NCBI RefSeq assembly: GCF_014202315.1
Contig: NZ_JACHGN010000042.1
Span: forward strand, 1-46,683
Direction of reading: 5' to 3'
Length of the DNA stretch: 46,683 bases
Source: Thermocatellispora tengchongensis
Lineage (GTDB): Bacteria; Actinomycetota; Actinomycetes; Streptosporangiales; Streptosporangiaceae
The notes beneath the pieces were generated by a model. It did not search any database, was not told where the DNA came from, and worked only from the letters and a program-made list of their open reading frames with translations. Made by a program: the position numbers and the translations under genes. Below, one piece after another: positions 34,557-42,606 of this stretch (its first letter is position 1; each line of letters begins with the position of its first letter).

Positions 34557-34854
34557 CGCGCCTACGACGGTACCGGGCGCCCCCGACAAATCCACACCCC
34601 AGCGGATCCGACCACCGACCCCCGGTACGCGCGCCGGGCAAGCAGCGCGCCGCGCGCGTACCGCTGCGGCCCGGCAGCCCAGGGAACCCAGCCCCGCTCG
34701 GCGAGCCGGCCGTCCTCCTCGGCCGCGATCGCGAGTCCGCCGCTCACCTCGTCCAGGCCGCCACCACCGCCGACCGGTGGGACGCCGCCCCCGCTGGGCC
34801 GCCGAGGTCCGGTCGCGGGCGACCACCTGGCCTTCCTCGTCGCCGGCGGACGGG
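34557..34854. other. Gap between the AAA regulator and the PPOX gene
   Basis: Both neighbours are on the minus strand, so this should hold the promoter of the AAA regulator. No clear -35/-10 is seen. One minus-strand frame gives a peptide that looks partly protein-like (RLAERGWVPWAAGPQRYARG), possibly gene debris, but it has no start or recognisable family. Confidence 0.35.
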
Positions 34855-35412
34855 TCAGAAGCGCCAGCGGGTTTGGCCGTATGCGCCGCCCTCCGGGCCG
34901 CCCTTGGCGAAGCCGAAGGCGGTGGTGGGGGTGACCTCGAACACCAGGGCCTCGGTGTCGTCCGGGCCGGTGAAGGTGCCGGTGCCGGTGCCGGTGCCGG
35001 TGACGGTGACGGTGACGGTGACGGTGAAGTGCCATTCGGGGCCGTACTTGGCCTCCCACTCCTGGGCTAGGGCCTGGAGCAGGCCGGTGTCGGTGACGCG
35101 GGTGGCGCGGCCCTCCACGACGATGTCCAGGCCGCGGTGCAGCGCGTTGACGCCGGTGGTGAGGGCGACGTTGGAGTTGTCGCGCAGGTTGAGCTCCTTG
35201 CGCTCGCCCCGGCCGGTGCAGAAGTAGAGCGCCTCGCCGTGCCACACGGCCAGCAGCGGGGTCACGTGCGGGCGGCCGTCGGGGCGTACGGTCGTGAGCC
35301 AGAACACCTCCGCACGCCGCAGCGCCTCGCGCGCCTCGGCCCAGTCGGTGGCGGTGGCGTGTGTGTCGCTGTACGCCGGGTTGAGCGTGGTCTCCGGTTG
35401 CTTGACTGCCAT
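34855..35412 (-). CDS. Pyridoxamine-5'-phosphate-oxidase-like (PPOX) family protein
   Basis: 185 residues with the split-barrel flavin/F420-binding fold: VFWLTTVRPDGRPHVTPLLA, VWHGEALYFCTGRGERKELN and LRDNSNVALTTGVNALHRGL, then IVVEGRATRVTD. These features suit a general-stress PPOX protein or F420-dependent reductase. Between the last two strands lies TVTVTVTVTGTGTGTGTF, encoded by a hexanucleotide repeat and replacing what should be a short loop. It is divergent from the ArsR-SRPBCC pair. Confidence 0.88.
   Translation of the reverse strand: MAVKQPETTLNPAYSDTHATATDWAEAREALRRAEVFWLTTVRPDGRPHVTPLLAVWHGEALYFCTGRGERKELNLRDNSNVALTTGVNALHRGLDIVVEGRATRVTDTGLLQALAQEWEAKYGPEWHFTVTVTVTVTGTGTGTGTFTGPDDTEALVFEVTPTTAFGFAKGGPEGGAYGQTRWRF
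34975..35028. repeat. Hexanucleotide repeat inside the PPOX gene
   Basis: Four GGTGCC units followed by four GGTGAC units and one GGTGAA, all in register (34975-35028). On the coding strand they give the TVTV...GTGT dipeptide tract. Unit changes keep the reading frame and alter only the loop length. Confidence 0.9.
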
Positions 35413-35490
35413 GTCGTCATCCTTTCCGGCTCGGTCCCTCGGTCACCGGAAGGTCGAAGCGGATCGCGGGTTCTCGACATCCGCCGAACC

Positions 35491-35512
35491 GACAATTCTT
35501 TTTGTCTTGACA
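35491..35512. promoter_or_regulatory. Divergent promoter region with small dyad and TTGACA
   Basis: GACAA (35491-35495) and TTGTC (35502-35506) form a short inverted repeat in an AT-rich patch, directly followed by a consensus -35 hexamer TTGACA at 35507-35512. A matching -10 is not obvious before the ATG at 35534. It may be the ArsR operator for both directions. Confidence 0.4.
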
Positions 35513-35533
35513 GCCTCCTGGCATGGTTGAGCC

Positions 35534-36157
35534 ATGTTCGAAGTGGCGGTGATCGAAGACCCGGCCGCGGCCGGTGTCTCGCTGGATCCGGTACGGGCCC
35601 GGCTGCTGGCCGAGCTCGCCGACCCGGCTTCGGCGACCACGCTGGCCGCCAAGCTCGGCCTTCCGCGGCAGAAGGTGAACCATCACCTCAAGACGCTGGA
35701 GCGGCACGGCCTGGTGGGGCTGGTCGAGGAGCGCAGGAAGGGCAACGTCACCGAGCGGGTGATGCGGGCACGCGCCGCCTCCTACGTCATCTCCCCCGTC
35801 GCGCTGGCGGCCGTGCAGCCCGACCCGGGGCGCGCGCCCGACCAGCTCTCGGCGCACTGGCTGCTCGCCCTGGCCGCGCGGCTGGTCCGCGAGGTGGGGC
35901 AGCTCGTGGCCGGCGCGGCGCACGAGCGCAAGCGGGTGGCGACGTTCGCGATCGACGTGGACGTACGGTTCGCGTCGGCCGCCGACCGGGCGGACTTCGC
36001 CCGGGAACTGGCGGCCACGGTCACCCGGCTCGTGGCGCGCTACCACGACGAGAACGCCCCCGGCGGGCGCCCGCACCGCGTCCTCGTCGCGATGCACCCG
36101 GGCGTCACCGGCAAAGACAGCACTGAAGACAACGACAACGACTCCAAGGAGCAGTGA
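35534..36157 (+). CDS. ArsR-type winged-helix regulator
   Basis: 207 residues. The N-terminal helix-turn-helix (DPVRARLLAELADPASATTL, then AAKLGLPRQKVNHHLKTLER) belongs to the ArsR/HTH_20 class. No metal-binding Cys pair is present. The C-terminal 120 residues (DQLSAHWLLALAARLVREVG ... VATFAIDVDVRFASAADRAD) are probably a ligand or dimerisation part related to SRPBCC partners. One base separates its stop from the SRPBCC ATG, and the ribosome site for that gene (AAGGAG) is inside its last codons. ArsR-AHSA1 pairs like this are common in actinobacteria. Confidence 0.9.
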   Translation: MFEVAVIEDPAAAGVSLDPVRARLLAELADPASATTLAAKLGLPRQKVNHHLKTLERHGLVGLVEERRKGNVTERVMRARAASYVISPVALAAVQPDPGRAPDQLSAHWLLALAARLVREVGQLVAGAAHERKRVATFAIDVDVRFASAADRADFARELAATVTRLVARYHDENAPGGRPHRVLVAMHPGVTGKDSTEDNDNDSKEQ

Positions 36158-36158
36158 A

Positions 36159-36908
36159 ATGGCGCACGAGTTCGACCTCAGCTTCGAGACCACCGTCACC
36201 GCCACCCCCGAGCAGGTGTGGGACGCCATCGCCACCGGGCCGGGCGTGGACTCCTGGTTCATGGGCCGCTCTCAGTTCGAGCCTCGGGAGGGCGGCGTGA
36301 CCCGGCAGGAGTTCATGGGCGAGACCAGCGAGGCCACGATCACCGCGTGGGAGCCGGGCAGGCGGCTGGCGTACCAGAGCGAGAAGAACCCCGACGGCAC
36401 GTTCATGGCCTTCGAGTACCTCATCGAGGGGCGCGGCGGCGGCAGCACCGTGATCCGGCTGGTGCACAGCGGCGCCCTCGGCGACGACTGGGAGGCGGAG
36501 TACCACGCGCTGCGCGAGGGCGACGCGATGTACCTGCGCAAGCTGGCGGCGTACGTCACGCACTTCTCCGGCCGCAGCTCGCAGTACAACATCTTCCTGG
36601 TCGGCCCGCAGGTGCACGACCAGCCGCGGGCGTGGGGCGCGTTCGGCGCGGCGTTCGGCCTGACCGGCCCGGTCAGCGAGGGCGACAGGGCCCGCCTGTC
36701 GATCCCCGGCCTGCCCGAGACCGAGGGCGTGGTGGAGTTCGCGCTCAACGACAAGTTCCTCGGCGTACGCACGGCCGACGCGCTGCTCGTGTGCTTCCTC
36801 GGCTTCCAGGACACCGTGATCGTGCAGCAGCACAACTTCTCCGCCCAGCCGGAGGAGAAGGAGGCCGAGCAGGCCTGGCAGTCCTGGCTGGCCACCACCT
36901 TCGCCTGA
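36159..36908 (+). CDS. SRPBCC/AHSA1-family protein
   Basis: 249 residues. The first 140 form the START-like fold: FDLSFETTVTATPEQVWDAI, GVDSWFMGRSQFEPREGGV and EATITAWEPGRRLAYQSEKN, then STVIRLVHSGALGDDWEAEY. A second half (YNIFLVGPQVHDQPRAWGAF ... LATTFA) continues with a related beta-rich segment, making it longer than a single AHSA1 domain. These proteins bind hydrophobic ligands; the specific one is unknown. It is coupled to the ArsR gene. A strong hairpin follows its stop. Confidence 0.9.
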   Translation: MAHEFDLSFETTVTATPEQVWDAIATGPGVDSWFMGRSQFEPREGGVTRQEFMGETSEATITAWEPGRRLAYQSEKNPDGTFMAFEYLIEGRGGGSTVIRLVHSGALGDDWEAEYHALREGDAMYLRKLAAYVTHFSGRSSQYNIFLVGPQVHDQPRAWGAFGAAFGLTGPVSEGDRARLSIPGLPETEGVVEFALNDKFLGVRTADALLVCFLGFQDTVIVQQHNFSAQPEEKEAEQAWQSWLATTFA

Positions 36909-36927
36909 CGGCCGCCACGAGTACGCC

Positions 36928-36956
36928 GAGAGGGCCGGGCCCACCCCGGCCCTCTC
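36928..36956 (+). terminator. GC-rich hairpin after the SRPBCC gene
   Basis: A 12-bp perfect stem (36928-36939 with 36945-36956, GAGAGGGCCGGG) with a 5-base loop lies 20 bases after the stop codon. No T tract. Confidence 0.75.
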
Positions 36957-36980
36957 GCTGCGCCCTTCCAGCCGGCGACA

Positions 36981-37050
36981 GGGCCATGGCGAGGCATGAC
37001 GGGGGATGACGGGGCATGACGGGGCATGGCGGGCCATTGTGGGGCATGGC
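36981..37050. repeat. 7 x 10-bp repeat upstream of the NACHT gene
   Basis: Seven back-to-back decamers of the consensus GGGGCATGRC occupy exactly 70 bases. The central ones are the most alike (GGGGGATGAC, GGGGCATGAC, GGGGCATGGC). The spacing is one per helical turn. The array ends 106 bases before the NACHT ATG. Confidence 0.8.
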
Positions 37051-37156
37051 GCCGCTTGACCCTCGACTTGATCCCCGCCTGCATCTTTCCTGTTGATCAA
37101 GCTCGTTTTGGGGCGACCCGGTAACGGGCGGAGCGACACAGCCGCACGATGGTGTT

Positions 37157-39343
37157 ATGGCAGGTCCGCGGAAGACCAGGTGGCGAAAGCGGCTCATGGC
37201 GGCGGGATGGCTGCTGTGGACCGCCGTGAACCTGGTGCTTCTGGCGAGTTTCTTCATCAAGGAGCTCGCCTGGGTCCAGGATTCGCTCCAGAAGATGACC
37301 ATCGTCGCCAGTGTCAGCGGTCAGTGGCTGAGCTGGCAGTTGCGCAAACTGTGGCGGTCGTTGGGGCCCACCGTCGCTCCGTCACCCGACAAGGTCCGGC
37401 ATGCCAAGGACGCCCTGGCCAGATCGGTCGCCGATCAGTGGCAGAACGAGGCGGCCATACGCGGCCTGAACGATCCCGAACCGGTTCCGATTCTCTGGCG
37501 AACGACCGGGCGCGGAGAACTGATGGACCATCCCTGCCTGATCGGGGACGGCGGGGAGCTCTCCGGCGGGAGCGATCAGATGGCGGACTTCATCGAGAGT
37601 TTCCGCGGGCTGCGCCGCTGCCGGTTGGTGATCCTGGGCGCACCGGGGACGGGGAAGTCCACCCTCGCCATACAGATGGTCCTGGAACTCCTGCGGACGC
37701 GCCGGGAGGACGACCCCGTCCCGGTGCTGGCGCCGGCGAGCCGCTGGGACGTTTGGGCTCACCCCCGGGTGCGGGACTGGCTGCCGGAGTTTCTCGCCAC
37801 GGACTACCCAGGACTGCGCGAGGACGAGTTCGGCCCGGACATGCCCGACGCGCTGGCGGCCGGAGGCGAGGTGTTCCTCGTGCTCGACGGGCTGGACGAG
37901 CTTCCCGAGGACGCCCGCGGCCAGACCCTGGCGGCGCTGAACCGGTCGTTGGGCGAGCACGACAGGCTGATCCTCACCTGCCGCACCGCCGAGTTCGAGC
38001 AAGCCGTCCACGCCGCCGAAGACGTGCTCAGTGCGGCGACGGTCATCGAACCCCAGCCGATCACGCCCGAGACGGCGGTCCAGTATCTGCGCACCTGCCT
38101 GCCCCCGAGACCGCGGCACGACTGGACGGAGGTCTGGCTCGCCCTGTCCAAGAACACCGTCCCCTGCCTGACCGAACTCGTGTCCACACCACTGGGGCTC
38201 TGGCTGCTGCGCGCCGTCTACATCGCCGGCAAGCGCGATCCGGCCCCGCTGGTGCGCGACCCTCGGCTCCGGCAGATGGACGCGCTGCGGGCGCACCTGT
38301 ACGAACGACTCATCCCGGCCGTCATCGAGACACGCCCGCCCGCGGACACCCCGGCCGGCCCCTTCCGGCCACACCGGGCATGGAATCCGGACGACGTACG
38401 GCGCTGGCTCTCCCATCTGGCCCTTCTCGCCCGCCGGTCCCGCGACCTCGCCTGGTGGCGGATCGCCGGCGCCTCCATCCGCCCGTGGCGGGTGCAGCTC
38501 GTGGTCGGGGCGGTCGCGGGCTCGCTGGGCTGGTTGCTGTTCCTCGCGGTGGTCTGGGGGCTGAGGGGCAACCTGCTATCGCAGAAGCTGCCTCCCATCG
38601 AAGCGGGCACCGCGGCCACGCTGCCCGTCGGGCTGACGATAGGGATCATGTCCGCCGTCCTCGCCAGAGACTGGCTGAAGGAACCGCCCGGCCGGGCCGA
38701 GTTCCGCCTTCGCCGGCGAACTCCCGCCGGCACTCAGCGCGTGCGACGCCAGATCAGGCAGGGTCTGCTGTTCGGCTTGCTGACGGGACTGGGCTTCGGG
38801 GTCATGGACATCCTGTTGCAGGAACTCCTGGCGGATTCCACCCCCGGCCGCTGGATCTGGACCCTCGCCTTGAACGGCTTCGTCTTCGCGATCTCCGGCG
38901 GGTTCGCCTTGGGGCTGATCGCGTGGACGGAACGCCCGGCGCCGACGAGAAGGGCCAGCAGTGCGATCTCCACCTACCGCGCCGACGAGAGACTCACCGT
39001 CGTCAAGGCGGGCGTCTGCGGACTCACGGCGGCGCTGGTGTTCGCCGTCATGATCGGGCTCATGGGGCTGGGGACCCCCTACCTCGGCCGGCTCGCCATC
39101 CTCGGGGCGGCGCAGGGTTTCGTCGTGGGGCTCATCGGCGGCCTCGTCACCGGCAGGCATCACGCCTGGCTGACCCTGGCGATCGCGGTCAACCTGCCGC
39201 CCGGAACCCGGCGGCTGCCGCGGCGGCTGATGCCCTTCCTGGAGGACGCCCACCGTCTCGGTCTGCTGCGTGCCGTCGGCCCGGTCTACCAGTTCCGCCA
39301 CGCCGAGCTTCAGGACCACCTCGCGCTCTCCGGGCGCCGGTGA
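37157..39343 (+). CDS. NACHT-type NTPase with C-terminal membrane segments
   Basis: 728 residues. A basic N-terminus is followed by one membrane helix (about 15-37, GWLLWTAVNLVLLASFFI). The NACHT domain runs from about 135 to 330: DFIESFRGLRRCRLVILGAP, Walker A GAPGTGKST, Walker B VFLVLDGLDELPEDARGQ, then DRLILTCRTAEFEQAV as sensor region. The C-terminal half has about six hydrophobic helices (QLVVGAVAGSLGWLLFLAVV, GLTIGIMSAVL, LLFGLLTGLGFGVMDILL and others). It ends in a soluble tail with VYQFRHAELQDHLA, common in actinobacterial NACHT proteins. No leucine-rich or TPR sensor repeats are seen. The NACHT class includes anti-phage proteins, but many are uncharacterised. It stands alone, behind a 10-bp repeat array. 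Confidence 0.88.
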   Translation: MAGPRKTRWRKRLMAAGWLLWTAVNLVLLASFFIKELAWVQDSLQKMTIVASVSGQWLSWQLRKLWRSLGPTVAPSPDKVRHAKDALARSVADQWQNEAAIRGLNDPEPVPILWRTTGRGELMDHPCLIGDGGELSGGSDQMADFIESFRGLRRCRLVILGAPGTGKSTLAIQMVLELLRTRREDDPVPVLAPASRWDVWAHPRVRDWLPEFLATDYPGLREDEFGPDMPDALAAGGEVFLVLDGLDELPEDARGQTLAALNRSLGEHDRLILTCRTAEFEQAVHAAEDVLSAATVIEPQPITPETAVQYLRTCLPPRPRHDWTEVWLALSKNTVPCLTELVSTPLGLWLLRAVYIAGKRDPAPLVRDPRLRQMDALRAHLYERLIPAVIETRPPADTPAGPFRPHRAWNPDDVRRWLSHLALLARRSRDLAWWRIAGASIRPWRVQLVVGAVAGSLGWLLFLAVVWGLRGNLLSQKLPPIEAGTAATLPVGLTIGIMSAVLARDWLKEPPGRAEFRLRRRTPAGTQRVRRQIRQGLLFGLLTGLGFGVMDILLQELLADSTPGRWIWTLALNGFVFAISGGFALGLIAWTERPAPTRRASSAISTYRADERLTVVKAGVCGLTAALVFAVMIGLMGLGTPYLGRLAILGAAQGFVVGLIGGLVTGRHHAWLTLAIAVNLPPGTRRLPRRLMPFLEDAHRLGLLRAVGPVYQFRHAELQDHLALSGRR

Positions 39344-39384
39344 CGCTATTTTAGATCCTGCTTATATAACTGTATCATGGTCAC

Positions 39385-39777
39385 GTGCACGCCTTCGATG
39401 TCCTCGGTGATCCGGTGCGGCGCCGGATTCTGGAGTTGCTGGCCGACGGCGAACGGGCCGCCGGGGAGATCAGCGCGATCGTGCAGGAGGAGTTCGGGAT
39501 CTCGCAGCCGGGGGTGTCGCAGCATCTGCGGGTGCTGCGCGACAACGGCTTCGCCACGGTGCGCGCGGTCGGCACGCGGCGGCTGTACGCCGTCGATCCC
39601 GCGCCGCTGCGCGAGGTGGACGCCTGGCTGGAGCGCTACCGGCACTTCTGGACGCAGCGGCTCGACGCGCTCGGCACCGAGATCGCGCGGGGCAGGCGCG
39701 AGCGGCGGCTGCGGCAGGAGCAAACCGCGACATCGGGCGAAGATGCGGACCGTCGTGGCCTGGGTACACGAGAATGA
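39385..39777 (+). CDS. ArsR-family regulator
   Basis: 130 residues. HAFDVLGDPVRRRILELLAD and AAGEISAIVQEEFGISQPGV, then SQHLRVLRDNGFATVRAVGT with RRLYAVDPAPLREVDAWLER, form the ArsR core and wing. No metal-binding Cys is present, so a non-metal signal is likely. The GTG at 39385 is used; an overlapping frame from 39377 does not encode this fold. AT-rich DNA just upstream (TTATATAACTGTAT, 39362-39375) probably holds the -10 and the operator, leaving a very short leader. Confidence 0.92.
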   Translation: MHAFDVLGDPVRRRILELLADGERAAGEISAIVQEEFGISQPGVSQHLRVLRDNGFATVRAVGTRRLYAVDPAPLREVDAWLERYRHFWTQRLDALGTEIARGRRERRLRQEQTATSGEDADRRGLGTRE

Positions 39778-39812
39778 CACCCTTGGCCGCCGACACGCAT
39801 GAGGAGATCCCG

Positions 39813-40049
39813 GTGAGCGACGCGCACGACATCGACAATCTCGACCTCGCCGCCACCGCGCAGCAGATGGCCGACGACGCGCCCGCGGGGTCGCTCGACC
39901 AGGCCGCCGCCGCCTCGGTCGCGATCACCTGCGCCACGACCCGCGACATCGGCGACGCCCGTTCGGCGCTGGCCGGCATCACCCCGGACGACGTGCGCCA
40001 GAAGGCGATGGAGCTGTTCGAACGGCTCGCGAGCGGGGCCGGGGCGTAG
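39813..40049 (+). CDS. Small acidic protein, unknown function
   Basis: The GTG at 39813 with GAGGAG six bases upstream gives 78 residues. An ATG at 39774 overlapping the ArsR stop would add 13 residues but lacks a ribosome site. The protein is acidic and helical (DNLDLAATAQQMADDAPAGS, SVAITCATTRDIGDARSALA, DDVRQKAMELFERLASG) with one Cys. No family is recognised. It follows the ArsR gene closely and is probably regulated with it. Confidence 0.6.
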   Translation: MSDAHDIDNLDLAATAQQMADDAPAGSLDQAAAASVAITCATTRDIGDARSALAGITPDDVRQKAMELFERLASGAGA

Positions 40050-40070
40050 CGTCCCGGTGCCGCCGAGCGG

Positions 40071-40469
40071 TCACGAGCCGATCGTCCGGCTGTGGCCGCG
40101 GAACTCCGCGACGACCTCGTCGCCGCGGCGTACGGTCACGTCGTAGACACCGCTGCGCCCGTACGTCGTACGCTCGGCCGCCTCGGCCACCAGCACGTCC
40201 CCCTCACGCACCGGCCGGACGAAGGTGATCTCGGCCCCGGCCGCCACGGTCACCGGCCCGCGGCTGTTGCACGCGCACGCGAACGTGGTGTCGGCCAGCA
40301 GGAACACGTAACCGCCGTGGCCGATCGCGTGGCCGTTGAGCATCGCCGCGGTGACCACCATGCGCGCGGCGGCGCGGCCGTCTCCGGCGTGCAGCAGCTC
40401 GATGCCGAGCGATCGGGACGCCACGTCGGCGTCGAACATCGCGTGGGCCGCGGTCGCCGCCTCCGTCAC
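40071..40469 (-). CDS. paaI: PaaI-type hotdog thioesterase
   Basis: 132 residues from the GTG at 40469, five bases after GGAGG. The hotdog fold has the PaaI core HAIGHGGYVFLLADTTFACA, where the G-H-G-G/A-D pattern supplies the catalytic acid. It begins with a phenylacetate-type N-terminus SRSLGIELLHAGDGRAAARM and ends ITFVRPVREGDVLVAEAAER. PaaI hydrolyses phenylacetyl-CoA and ring-hydroxylated CoA esters, releasing CoA from dead-end intermediates. It is divergent from paaZ. Other phenylacetate genes (paaABCDE, paaK) are not in the window. Confidence 0.88.
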   Translation of the reverse strand: MTEAATAAHAMFDADVASRSLGIELLHAGDGRAAARMVVTAAMLNGHAIGHGGYVFLLADTTFACACNSRGPVTVAAGAEITFVRPVREGDVLVAEAAERTTYGRSGVYDVTVRRGDEVVAEFRGHSRTIGS

Positions 40470-40500
40470 TTCGTCCTCCTGCCTCTGGACGCGTCCGCCG

Positions 40501-40549
40501 GATGGGAATATAACATAACTGAACGAATGGTTGGTAAGTAATTCCCATC
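40501..40549. promoter_or_regulatory. Divergent paaI/paaZ control region with nested inverted repeats
   Basis: The outer perfect 9-base arms GATGGGAAT (40501-40509) and ATTCCCATC (40541-40549) enclose an AT-rich core. That core contains ACTGAACGAATGGTTGGT (40518-40535), a loose dyad of the kind bound by TetR-family PaaR-like repressors. The paaZ ribosome site GAGGAGG begins directly after the right arm. Confidence 0.55.
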
Positions 40550-40563
40550 GAGGAGGTCGCCTC

Positions 40564-42606
40564 ATGACCCCGCTCAGCAGCTACGTCGGCGGTTCCTGGC
40601 ACACCCCGCAAGACGAGGGCGCGCCGCTGCACGACGCGGTGACGGGTGAGGAGGTCGCGCGGATCTCCAGCACCGGGATCGACTTCGCCGCGGCCCTCGC
40701 CTACGGCCGCAGCACCGGCTCCCCCGCGCTGCGCGCGCTCTCCTTCCACCAGCGGGCCGCGCTGCTGAAGGCGCTCGCCTCCCACCTGCGCGAGCACCGC
40801 GAGGAGCTGTACGCCCTGTCGCTGCGCACCGGCGCCACGCTCGGCGACTCCAAGTTCGACGTGGACGGCGGCATCGGCGTGCTGTTCTCCTACGGCAGCA
40901 AGGGCCGCCGCGAGCTGCCCGGCGGCGCCGGCGCGGTCCTCCTCGACGGCCCGGCCGAGCCGCTGGGCAAGGGCGGCTCGTTCGCCGGCCGCCACCTGTA
41001 CGCCCCGCTGCGCGGCGTCGCCGTGCAGATCAACGCCTTCAACTTCCCGGTGTGGGGCCCGCTGGAGAAGTTCGCGCCCGCGTTCCTGGCCGGGGTGCCC
41101 TCGCTGATCAAGCCGGCCAGCCAGACCGCGTACCTGACCGCGAAGCTGGTGGAGCTGATCATCGAGTCGGGCATCCTGCCCGAGGGCTCGCTGCAGTTCG
41201 TCTGCGGCGGCGTGGGCGACCTGTTCGAGCACCTGACCGAGCAGGACCTGGTGGCCTTCACCGGCTCCGCCTCCACCGCGCAGCGGCTGCGCACCCACCC
41301 GGTCGTCGCCGGGCGCTCGGTGCGGTTCAACGCCGAGGCCGACTCGCTGAACTGCTCGATCCTCGGCCCCGACGCGCAGCCCGGCAGCGCCGAGTTCGAC
41401 CTGTTCGTCAAGCAGCTCGTCACCGAGATGACGGTCAAGGCCGGGCAGAAGTGCACCGCGATCCGGCGCGCGTTCGTACCGGAGGGGCTGCTCGGCGCGG
41501 TCGCGGAGGCCGCGGCCGAGCGGCTGGCCAAGGTCACCGTGGGCAACCCGGCCGACCCGTCGGTGCGGATGGGCGCGCTGGCCGGGCTCGCGCAGCGCGA
41601 GGAGGTCAGGCGCTCGCTGAAGGCCCTGCTGGCGGCGGGCACGCCGGTCTTCGGCGACCCCGACCGGGTCGAGGTGGTCGGCGCCGACGCCGAGCGCGGG
41701 GCGTTCATGTCGCCGATCCTGATCCGGGTGGACGACCCCGAGCGGGCCGAGCCGCACGAGGTCGAGGCGTTCGGGCCGGTCAGCACGCTGATGCCGTACT
41801 CGTCGGCGGAGCAGGTGATCGAGCTGGCCGCCCGCGGGCAGGGCAGCCTGGTCGGCTCCGTGGTGACCGGCGACCCGGCCTTCGCCCGCGAGGTCGTGCT
41901 CGGGGTCGCGCCCTGGCACGGGCGGCTGCTGGTGCTGGACGCCGAGGCGGCCAAGGAGTCCACCGGGCACGGCTCGCCGCTGCCGATGCTGGTGCACGGC
42001 GGTCCCGGGCGCGCCGGGGGCGGCGAGGAGCTGGGCGGCATCCGCAGCGTGACCCACTACATGCAGCGGACGGCCGTACAGGGGAGCCCCGACATGCTCA
42101 CCGCGATCACCGGCCAGTGGACGCCCGGCGCCGCGCGCGACACCGGCGACGTGCACCCGTTCCGCAAGCACCTGGAGGACCTGCGGCCGGGCGACACCGT
42201 GGTGGCCGGGCCGCGCACGGTCACGCTGGAGGACATCGAGCACTTCGCCGAGTTCACCGGCGACACCTTCTACGCCCACATGGACGAGGAGGCGGCCAAG
42301 GCCAACCCGTTCTTCGACGGCCGGGTGGCCCACGGCTACCTGGTGGTCTCGCTGGCGGCGGGCCTGTTCGTGCAGCCCGACCCGGGCCCGGTGCTGGCCA
42401 ACTACGGCCTGGAGAACCTGCGCTTCCTCACGCCGGTCTACCCGGGCGACGAGCTGACCGTCACGCTCACGGCCAAGCACATCGACCCGCGCGACGCCGC
42501 CGCGTACGGCGAGGTCAGGTGGGACGCCGACGTGACCAAGCAGGACGGCTCGTCGGTGGCCAAGTACGACGTCCTCACCCTCGTCGCCAAGCGCGAGGCC
42601 GCCTGA
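40564..42606 (+). CDS. paaZ: PaaZ: bifunctional oxepin-CoA hydrolase / 3-oxo-5,6-dehydrosuberyl-CoA semialdehyde dehydrogenase
   Basis: 680 residues. The N-terminal 510 form an aldehyde dehydrogenase: NAFNFPVWGPLEKFAPAFLA, LIKPASQTA, VAFTGSAST, catalytic Cys in VKAGQKCTAIRRAF and the Glu of FNAEADSLNCSIL. From about 530 a MaoC-like hydratase domain has the dyad in FAEFTGDTFYAHMD ... FFDGRVAHGYLV. This fusion is the signature of PaaZ, which opens the oxepin-CoA ring of phenylacetate breakdown and oxidises the resulting aldehyde. The ATG at 40564 has GGAGG eight bases upstream. It is divergent from paaI. Full length; both active sites appear intact. Confidence 0.95.
   Translation: MTPLSSYVGGSWHTPQDEGAPLHDAVTGEEVARISSTGIDFAAALAYGRSTGSPALRALSFHQRAALLKALASHLREHREELYALSLRTGATLGDSKFDVDGGIGVLFSYGSKGRRELPGGAGAVLLDGPAEPLGKGGSFAGRHLYAPLRGVAVQINAFNFPVWGPLEKFAPAFLAGVPSLIKPASQTAYLTAKLVELIIESGILPEGSLQFVCGGVGDLFEHLTEQDLVAFTGSASTAQRLRTHPVVAGRSVRFNAEADSLNCSILGPDAQPGSAEFDLFVKQLVTEMTVKAGQKCTAIRRAFVPEGLLGAVAEAAAERLAKVTVGNPADPSVRMGALAGLAQREEVRRSLKALLAAGTPVFGDPDRVEVVGADAERGAFMSPILIRVDDPERAEPHEVEAFGPVSTLMPYSSAEQVIELAARGQGSLVGSVVTGDPAFAREVVLGVAPWHGRLLVLDAEAAKESTGHGSPLPMLVHGGPGRAGGGEELGGIRSVTHYMQRTAVQGSPDMLTAITGQWTPGAARDTGDVHPFRKHLEDLRPGDTVVAGPRTVTLEDIEHFAEFTGDTFYAHMDEEAAKANPFFDGRVAHGYLVVSLAAGLFVQPDPGPVLANYGLENLRFLTPVYPGDELTVTLTAKHIDPRDAAAYGEVRWDADVTKQDGSSVAKYDVLTLVAKREAA

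Noticed and set aside
34562-34854. Possible gene debris between the AAA regulator and PPOX genes
   Set aside because: One frame is partly protein-like but has no start and no recognisable family; left as intergenic.
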